Part shown: positions 58,525-64,000 of the stretch, one piece after another
Numbering within the stretch: the stretch's first letter is position 1
Layout: every line of letters starts with the position of its first letter
Assembly (NCBI GenBank): GCA_016715995.1
Contig: JADJXF010000021.1
Span: 62,001 to 126,000, forward strand
Reading direction: 5' to 3'
Source of the DNA: Flavobacteriales bacterium
Lineage (GTDB): Bacteria; Bacteroidota; Bacteroidia; Flavobacteriales_F; PHOS-HE28
Length of the DNA stretch: 64,000 nt
Notes under the pieces: generated by a model
What the model saw: the letters and a program-made list of their open reading frames with translations, nothing else
Told to the model about the DNA's origin: nothing
Database searches by the model: none
Made by a program: the position numbers and the translations under genes

Positions 58525-61251
58525 TCAGAGCAGCATCACGCGTTCCTGCGCCATGCGCCCGTTTCCCTCAACCTGTAGCAGGTACATGCCGGCGCCCAAG
58601 GAAGGCGGCATCTCATGGGCAACAGCATCGCCGTGGAATCGATCGCTCCATACCAGTTGGCCGCTCAGGTCGAAGAGCCGGAGCTGTCCAGAGGTGATGC
58701 GTGTGTTCCCGATGCTGAGCGCCATGCCGCGAACGATAGGGTTCGGCATCACCATGAAGCCAATGGCTGCCATTTCCTCGTCGAGGTTGGGCACATCGGT
58801 GGAGAGGCAGGTGGCATCCTCCTCTTTCACGAGCACGATTGACGACCATGGCTGCAGCGTGACGCTGCCATGGTGAAGCCCCCCATGCACGTCGCTCCAG
58901 CAGCCGGTGAGCGGCATGTCCTGCGCCACGGCCTGGTCGTTCACAAGGAGCTGCTGCTGGAGGAATGGGTTGACGGGCGTGGCGGCCACACGGTGCAACT
59001 CCACATTGTCCAGGAAGTAGCGCCCTTCGGTGTAGTGGTTGGTGAAAGAGCAGTAGCCCTGATCGGTGATGGAGCTCTGGAAGAAGATCTCCATGTCCCG
59101 CCGGTTGCCGTCGAAGGGGATGAAGCGCGCCCCTTCCATTTGTGGGCCGGTGGCCTGGCTCAGTCCTTTGAAGCCCACTTTGACTTCACCCACCATGTCG
59201 CTGATCAGGCTGAAGCGCATGCGGTACCATTGGCCCTGTTGCACGGCCACGTTGGTGTTGTGTTTCAGATAGAACCAGGGTGAGCCGTTGTTCGCCGTGT
59301 AGTTGGCCCGCAGGCTGCCGTTGTCCAGTTGGGCGGTATTGTGCGTTACTGTTCCGCTGGTAGGCCAGCCGCCCCAATCGCTGACATTGCCGGCGAACGC
59401 GCCGTTGGGCACCAGATTTCCGCCGAACACCTCGGTCACATCCATATCCGCCAGGCGTAGGGGACTGCGGGTGGAGCCCTGGTCCTCGTTGCGCTCGGAC
59501 TGCCAGCGCTCGAGCGTGTAGTACTTCTCGGTGCCGTTGAAGACGTTGTGCAGGAAGATGCTCCGGTCGTTGTAAGGATTGAAGTACCGGTTGTTGGTGA
59601 AGGTGCCGTAGTCGACCAAGTTGGCGTTGTACACGTGGTACTGCTTCATGCAGAGCTGTTCCTTCTTCACCGCATAGATCACGTTGCCCGAGTAGACATC
59701 GTTGAACTGCGGAACATGGTAGGGCGGTGTGGCGGCCGGGCCGTTGTTGTTGCTGAAGTCCGAGAGGAAGAGCCCGATGGCGTTGTTGAACAGCACGTTG
59801 TCCTCAATCCGGTTGCCCGTGCTGGCCATCGTGTGGTCGATGTAGATGCCCGAGCTGCAGTTGGACACCGTGTTGTTCTTCACCAGGGTGTTCTTGTTGC
59901 TGATGTTGCCGAAGTAGATGCCGAAGCTGATGGAGTAGCACGCATGGAAATTCGGCGCGCTGCTCTCGAAGTTCCCCACCAGGTCCTGCACGATGTTGTT
60001 CCGGATGATCATGCCATCCGCGTTGTCGAAGGCGATGCCCCCGCCATCGTTGAGGAGCTTCATGCAGTCGCGCACGATGTTGCGCTCCACCAACGCGTTG
60101 CGCTCGGTGTTGATGGCGCAGTAGCCGACCTCCGTGAACACGTTGTCCCGGATGATCATATCGTAGCCGTTGGTGCGCAGCCCGATGTAGCCCCAGTTGT
60201 TCTCCCCGAGGCCCGGCTCCCTGCAGACGTTGTGTATGATGTTGTTGGCGAAGGTGGTGCCGTTGTCCTGCAGGAAGACGGCAGTGGCATAGGTGCGCTG
60301 GATGTTGAGGTGATGGAAGCTCTGCTGGGATCCTGTGCTCAGGATCGCCTGCCAGGTATCGTTGATAAGGCAGTTCATCGCCTCGAGCTGGGTGCTGCCA
60401 GAGAGGCGCAGCGACGCGCTGGTGTGGTGCCTGAGGTGCAGGCCGTCGATGCGGATGTGGTGGCGCTGGTAGCTGACATAGATGCCATTGTCTAGCACCG
60501 TGCCTTCCACAAGCGCGTTGTTGGGGTTGATATTGCCGGGGCACCAGAAATAGAGATGGCCAGCGGCGCTGTCATAGAACCACTCGCCCGGGGCATCCAG
60601 CAGCTCAAGCTTATTCTGCATGAAATAGCCCCAGTTATAGCTCGCCAGGTTGTTGCCGGTGGCGCTGTGCGTGAGGATGCCATTGCCGTGCGCCGTCACA
60701 TATGCGGTATCATAGCTCCAGTTGGTTGTGCGGATCACCGCTGTCGAGCCGTTCCAGTAGCCATTCGGCTGGGTGAGTTCCGCGTCCGTTAGGGAAGTGC
60801 TCGTGCCCTGGTCCACGCGAAGCCAGCCGCTATTTGGGAAGCGCGCGATGGTCTGGAGCGCGCCGTTGGAGTAGATGTGCTTGGGCCGCTGTGCGATGTT
60901 GGCGCGCCAGATGTTGCCGTTGTGCTGCGTCCATCCGGTCACCGGGATGCTGCCGCTGATGATGGGATGGTCACCGCTCCCATAGGCGCCCACTTCGATG
61001 CATGAGGCCGCGCTTCCGTTGGCGTTGATGGTGAGCTTGCCCCGGTAGAGCCCCCCCCGCTGAAACAGGATACGGTCCCCCGGTTGCAGGGAGGTGCCTA
61101 GCTGATTCACGCGGGCAATGGTCTGCCAGGCCGTGGTCTGACTGGTGCCGTTGTTTGAGTCGTTCCCTGTAGGCGACACGTAGTATGTGGCTGCTTTGAG
61201 GCCGAGGCCGAGGAGGAGCGCGATGAGAAATGAGTAGGAGCGATGCTTCAT
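58525..61251 (-). CDS. secreted right-handed beta-helix protein with type A T9SS sorting domain
   Basis: 908 residues from ATG 61251. Signal peptide MKHRSYSFLIALLLGLGLKA, then TYYVSPTGNDSNNGTSQTTA, the usual opening of parallel beta-helix proteins. A long run of Asn/Ile-rich coils covers about residues 260-540 (for example RNNIVQDLVGNFESSAPNFH, NTLVKNNTVSNCSSGIYIDH), as in pectate-lyase-like folds. A carbohydrate-binding-like beta sandwich lies near 630-750, and the end (LSIGNTRITSGQLRLFDLSG, GAGMYLLQVEGNGRM) is a type A sorting domain. Likely a polysaccharide lyase or epimerase acting on or near the cell's own EPS; no catalytic residues were assigned. Confidence 0.88.
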   Translation of the reverse strand: MKHRSYSFLIALLLGLGLKAATYYVSPTGNDSNNGTSQTTAWQTIARVNQLGTSLQPGDRILFQRGGLYRGKLTINANGSAASCIEVGAYGSGDHPIISGSIPVTGWTQHNGNIWRANIAQRPKHIYSNGALQTIARFPNSGWLRVDQGTSTSLTDAELTQPNGYWNGSTAVIRTTNWSYDTAYVTAHGNGILTHSATGNNLASYNWGYFMQNKLELLDAPGEWFYDSAAGHLYFWCPGNINPNNALVEGTVLDNGIYVSYQRHHIRIDGLHLRHHTSASLRLSGSTQLEAMNCLINDTWQAILSTGSQQSFHHLNIQRTYATAVFLQDNGTTFANNIIHNVCREPGLGENNWGYIGLRTNGYDMIIRDNVFTEVGYCAINTERNALVERNIVRDCMKLLNDGGGIAFDNADGMIIRNNIVQDLVGNFESSAPNFHACYSISFGIYFGNISNKNTLVKNNTVSNCSSGIYIDHTMASTGNRIEDNVLFNNAIGLFLSDFSNNNGPAATPPYHVPQFNDVYSGNVIYAVKKEQLCMKQYHVYNANLVDYGTFTNNRYFNPYNDRSIFLHNVFNGTEKYYTLERWQSERNEDQGSTRSPLRLADMDVTEVFGGNLVPNGAFAGNVSDWGGWPTSGTVTHNTAQLDNGSLRANYTANNGSPWFYLKHNTNVAVQQGQWYRMRFSLISDMVGEVKVGFKGLSQATGPQMEGARFIPFDGNRRDMEIFFQSSITDQGYCSFTNHYTEGRYFLDNVELHRVAATPVNPFLQQQLLVNDQAVAQDMPLTGCWSDVHGGLHHGSVTLQPWSSIVLVKEEDATCLSTDVPNLDEEMAAIGFMVMPNPIVRGMALSIGNTRITSGQLRLFDLSGQLVWSDRFHGDAVAHEMPPSLGAGMYLLQVEGNGRMAQERVMLL

Positions 61252-61279
61252 GCTAGCCACAGGTTTGATTGCTTGGGGC

Positions 61280-61311
61280 CTTGAACCGGCCTTATCCCCT
61301 GCCGGTTCAAG
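61280..61311. repeat. perfect 11-bp hairpin in the leader of the beta-helix gene
   Basis: CTTGAACCGGC and GCCGGTTCAAG flank a 10-base loop CTTATCCCCT. It lies 28 bases upstream of the beta-helix ATG, so it is either in its 5' leader or at its promoter. An adjacent imperfect TCGAC...GTCGA repeat lies at about 61317-61341. Confidence 0.65.
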
Positions 61312-61526
61312 AATCTCGACGAGCGCAGCGCAGAAGTCGACGGAAGGGAAATGCGGCCGATGGGCTTCAACCGAGGATCGTTGGCTCCCGGAAGTCCCGG
61401 GCGGCGGATCGTGTGTTCGTGGGGATAGTTTCGCGGACGTGCTGCTGCGGATTGGAGTACCCGCTGCGCACCTTTAAATCCACCTTTACGTTGGAGGCGT
61501 CCGATCGCGCAGAGGCGCAAAGGCAA

Positions 61527-62564
61527 ATGGCAGAGAGTGCGGGCATGCGTCTTCTAGTCACCGGTGGCTCAGGCTTCATTGGCACCAACGTGATGGCCAG
61601 GTTCATCAGGGCCGGTATCCCTTTGCTCAATCTGGACTGGAATCCGCCGCTGAATCCTGCGCATCAGACGTACTGGAAGGAAGTCGACATCCTTGACGCC
61701 GCTGCGATACTGTCAGCGCTGTTGACCTTCGAACCGACCCATGTGATTCACCTCGCGGCCCGGACCGATACCGAGGAGCCTGTTGATGTGGATGCGTACC
61801 GGCAGAATCACGAAGGAACGCGCATCCTGCTGGAGGCCATTAAGCAGGTTCCTACAATCAAGCGCGTCATCATCACCAGCACGCAATTCGTCTGCGAGGC
61901 AGGATATGTGCCCAAGGACGACCTGGATTTCAAGCCATTCACGGTATATGGCGAATCAAAGCGGCGCACCGAATTGGCGACACGCGAAGCCGGGCTCAGT
62001 TGCGTGTGGACGATTATCCGCCCGACAACGATCTGGGGACCTTGGTCACTGCGCTACCGCGATGTCATGTTCAAAGTGATGCGCAAAGGGCTCTACTTCC
62101 ATCCAGGCAAGGGAAGGGTGATTCGTTCTTATGGCTACGTGGGCAATGTGGTGTGGCAGATTGAACGCATGCTCGATTCGCCGAAGGAGAAAGTTCATGA
62201 ACGGGTGTTCTACGTCGGGGACCAACCAATCGACTTGAAGGATTGGGTGGAGGAGGTGTCGAAGCAGCTCGTGGGCCAACGCGTCCGTTACATCCCAACG
62301 TGGATTGTGAAGGGAATGGCGCTTTGTGGAGACTTGCTAAAGGCGGTCCACCTGCCCTTCCCGATCAACAGCGGTCGGTTCCGCAGCATGACGTCTGACT
62401 ACATCACCCCAATGGATCGCACCATTGATGCGCTTGGTGAGGCGCCCTTCAACATGGTGGATGCCGTCAGGGAGACCGTCCGTTGGTACGATGATGGGAG
62501 CCATCGCTGGTCGGCCGGGAGCCGGAAGGATGCGCGGATACACACCGATCAACACCGCTCATGA
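61527..62564 (+). CDS. NAD-dependent epimerase/dehydratase (extended SDR family)
   Basis: About 345 residues from ATG 61527; ATG 61545 (MRLLVTGGSGFIGTNV) is the alternative. The Rossmann motif TGGSGFIG is at the N-terminus, followed by THVIHLAARTDTEEPVDVD, a serine site in VIITSTQF, and YGESKRRTE with the catalytic Tyr-x3-Lys. RPTTIWGPW is the extended SDR marker. It probably makes a nucleotide sugar for the EPS. The frame is open upstream to 61269 without family sequence. Overlaps the next gene by 4 bases. Confidence 0.9.
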   Translation: MAESAGMRLLVTGGSGFIGTNVMARFIRAGIPLLNLDWNPPLNPAHQTYWKEVDILDAAAILSALLTFEPTHVIHLAARTDTEEPVDVDAYRQNHEGTRILLEAIKQVPTIKRVIITSTQFVCEAGYVPKDDLDFKPFTVYGESKRRTELATREAGLSCVWTIIRPTTIWGPWSLRYRDVMFKVMRKGLYFHPGKGRVIRSYGYVGNVVWQIERMLDSPKEKVHERVFYVGDQPIDLKDWVEEVSKQLVGQRVRYIPTWIVKGMALCGDLLKAVHLPFPINSGRFRSMTSDYITPMDRTIDALGEAPFNMVDAVRETVRWYDDGSHRWSAGSRKDARIHTDQHRS

Positions 62565-63364
62565 CGGAAGCCACCGTGCAACCTGGCAAGCTGCCCGTGC
62601 TCTCCTTGAGCATCAGCCACGCGCCCTTTGCCGAGCAGGTGCGGCGTATCATCGACCTGGGCCGTGCGCATCGTTCGGCATACGTGTGCTGCGTGAATGC
62701 GCATATGACCGTGGAGGCCAGAGACCCTGGCTTCGCACAAGTGGTGAATGGGGCCGACTTAGCGACGCCCGATGGCATGCCGGTGCTGTTCGCGATGCGA
62801 TGGTTCCATCGCATCGCGCAAGAGCGGGTGGCGGGCAATGATCTCCTGCCCGCATTGCTGGAAGGCACAAGCGAGTCGGGGATCTCCGTCTTCCTATTTG
62901 GCGGCACGGCCGATGTGCAAGCGAGAATCATGGAGCGCGCGGTCAACGAATGGCCCCGCATCCAGTTTGCCGGGGCTTACGCACCTCCGTTCATACCGCT
63001 TGAAGAATTCGACCTCGAACAGGAAGCAGCCCGAATCAACGAGACGGGCGCGGGCATCGTCTTGGTTTCGCTGGGCTGCCCGAAGCAGGAACGCTTCATG
63101 GCGGCTATGAAAGGCCGTGTGCATGGGGTCATGCTCGGATTGGGGGGCGCCTTCCTGCTTTACGCCGGTGTGGACAAGCGGGCTCCGCGCTGGATGCGGT
63201 CTTTGGCACTAGAGTGGCTCTATCGGCTCTGGCTTGAACCGCGCCGCTTGTTCAGGCGCTATCTTGTGACGAATACCATCTTCATCGGCCTGTTCGTGCG
63301 CGATGTTTTCCGACCACCCGAGAAAAGAGCAGCAAGAACCAAGGGAAATGGTGTAATCAACTGA
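62561..63364 (+). CDS. WecG/TagA/CpsF family glycosyltransferase
   Basis: 267 residues. Family members transfer N-acetylmannosaminuronate, ManNAc or related sugars to lipid-linked acceptors. Landmarks are VCCVNAHMTVEARDPGFAQV, NGADLATPDGMPVLFAMRW, ISVFLFGGTADVQARIMERA, VSLGCPKQERFMAAMKGRVH, and GLGGAFLLYAGVDKRAPRWM with LEWLYRLWLEPRRLFRRYL at the C-terminus, all typical. ATGA overlap with the epimerase shows coupling. It ends 162 bases before the next gene, across an AT-rich gap with a T8 run. Confidence 0.94.
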   Translation: MTEATVQPGKLPVLSLSISHAPFAEQVRRIIDLGRAHRSAYVCCVNAHMTVEARDPGFAQVVNGADLATPDGMPVLFAMRWFHRIAQERVAGNDLLPALLEGTSESGISVFLFGGTADVQARIMERAVNEWPRIQFAGAYAPPFIPLEEFDLEQEAARINETGAGIVLVSLGCPKQERFMAAMKGRVHGVMLGLGGAFLLYAGVDKRAPRWMRSLALEWLYRLWLEPRRLFRRYLVTNTIFIGLFVRDVFRPPEKRAARTKGNGVIN

Positions 63365-63442
63365 CTATCTGCTTATTAGTGAATCGATTCTCATATTGAT
63401 GTATGAAATCGTTCGACGAAGGCATGTTTTTTTTCGACCAAC

Positions 63443-63473
63443 TTGACACATCAGCGAACGCGGCCTAGCTTTG
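63443..63473 (+). promoter_or_regulatory. promoter of the sugar-phosphate transferase gene (-33 TTG, -7 TAGCTTTG)
   Basis: TTG at 63443-63445, 20 bases, then TAGCTTTG at 63466-63473, an exact -7 match with good spacing. This is the best promoter in the window; ATG follows 53 bases later. The T8 run at 63427-63434 lies just upstream. Confidence 0.65.
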
Positions 63474-63526
63474 CGCAACTCTCCAAGACCAGGTTTTTCG
63501 AGGGACGGAACGCAGCAGAACATCGA

Positions 63527-64000
63527 ATGGAGCGAATCATTACCACCAACGGCGGCGCTGACGGCGGACGACGGGGATCGGATGTAGGGCAGGAGCTTTC
63601 CACCCTGCTTCGCTCCAGTCGCATGTCGCTCCAGAATGTGCAAAGCGGCCTGACGAAGGTGCTTGGCTTGGAGCCGCTCACCTCGGTGAAGGACTTGGTG
63701 ATCGTTGGCTACAGCACGGCCGCAGAGGAGATCTTCCACTACTGTGATGACCAGACCGTTCGTGGGTATCGCTTCTGTGGCATCTTCAGCGACGAGCCGA
63801 TCAAGGGCGCCTTGGCGAACCGTCGGGTTGGCGAGGTCGAGGCTGTGAAAGCCTTCGCGGTCATGAACCGGATCGACATCATTTATTGCGCTTTGCCAGG
63901 ATCGCGCCGTCAGGAGATCACCGACCTGATGGAGTTCTGCGAGCGCAACACCATCCGGTTCCGAGTGATTCCGAGCGCCGAGAGCTTCATCCCGGTGGTG
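63527..64000 (+). CDS. N-terminal part of an undecaprenyl-phosphate sugar-phosphotransferase-type protein, cut by window edge
   Basis: 158 codons from ATG 63527 to the end. Residues about 50-150 match the nucleotide/CoA-binding-like N-terminal domain of WcaJ/EpsL-type polyisoprenyl-phosphate hexose-1-phosphate transferases: VKDLVIVGYSTAAEEIFHYC, GYRFCGIFSDEP, IIYCALPGSRRQEI and FCERNTIRFRVIPSAES. These enzymes start EPS repeat units on undecaprenyl phosphate. The usual four membrane helices before this domain are absent; the first 50 residues are polar. The catalytic C-terminal domain would lie beyond the window. Own promoter at 63443. Family call is inference. Confidence 0.75.
   Translation, partial: MERIITTNGGADGGRRGSDVGQELSTLLRSSRMSLQNVQSGLTKVLGLEPLTSVKDLVIVGYSTAAEEIFHYCDDQTVRGYRFCGIFSDEPIKGALANRRVGEVEAVKAFAVMNRIDIIYCALPGSRRQEITDLMEFCERNTIRFRVIPSAESFIPVV

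Noticed and set aside
59800..60300. repeat array in the beta-helix gene
   Set aside because: The Asn/Ile periodicity is protein-level coil repetition; DNA units are not conserved, so it is neither CRISPR nor a tandem DNA repeat.
63365..63440. rho-independent terminator ending in the T8 run
   Set aside because: No stable GC stem precedes the T-run; only short palindromes such as GAATCGATTC and TTCGACGAA are present.

Overview
The window is GC-rich DNA (about 60 % by eye) from a member of the Bacteroidota, most likely a high-GC Flavobacteriales-type lineage. The evidence is: type IX secretion parts and cargo (a PorV/PorQ-like protein, a PorU2-like C25 peptidase, type A and type B sorting domains), a DUF5686 protein, a long SecA with a CPCGSGKKYKQCH tail, and many upstream elements matching the Bacteroidota -7 consensus TAnnTTTG. 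There are no insertion sequences, CRISPR arrays, phage genes or rRNA. It reads as a chromosomal segment, probably from an assembled environmental genome, because four core genes carry apparent single-frame shifts.

Layout. 1-10 kb: the end of an outer-membrane barrel gene, a TauE/SafE half-transporter, an M20 amidohydrolase, recQ with a small companion, then tatC, a DUF5686 outer-membrane protein and lptB on the + strand, facing a polytopic membrane protein. 10-20 kb: purS and a frameshifted pssA on the - strand, divergent from a PorV-like/PorU2-like pair, then lnt and a type A T9SS cargo protein. 20-29 kb: pabB (probably frameshifted), tilS, a small conserved protein, a DsbD N-domain protein, full dsbD, gmhA, a frameshifted yifB and a TonB-C/MORN-type protein. 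29-36 kb, - strand: secA, a DUF2795 protein, cobalamin adenosyltransferase, a type B T9SS PKD protein and a methyltransferase.

36.9-43 kb is a compact - strand carotenoid operon: ECF sigma factor, crtI, crtB, idi, photolyase, two tandem paralogous 53-residue proteins that standard length cutoffs miss, a SRPBCC protein and crtZ. Every junction but one is under 5 bases or overlapping; SRPBCC to crtZ is also only 4 bases. No lycopene cyclase gene is recognisable in it. It looks like a light- or stress-responsive photoprotection unit, and the small pair is the most novel element in the window.

43.2-50.3 kb: two tRNA-Val genes, a shared terminator, and a - strand run of glutamate-type dehydrogenase, exbB, exbD, tonB and folC; then anmK and a divergent acyl-CoA dehydrogenase. 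50.4-64 kb is an exopolysaccharide assembly locus: Wza-like lipoprotein, Wzc-like chain-length regulator/tyrosine kinase (frameshifted), Wzx-like flippase, two glycosyltransferase-type proteins, a Wzy-like polymerase/ligase, a T9SS-exported beta-helix protein on the opposite strand, an epimerase, a WecG/TagA/CpsF transferase, and the start of a sugar-phosphate transferase that lacks the usual N-terminal membrane bundle in the part visible.
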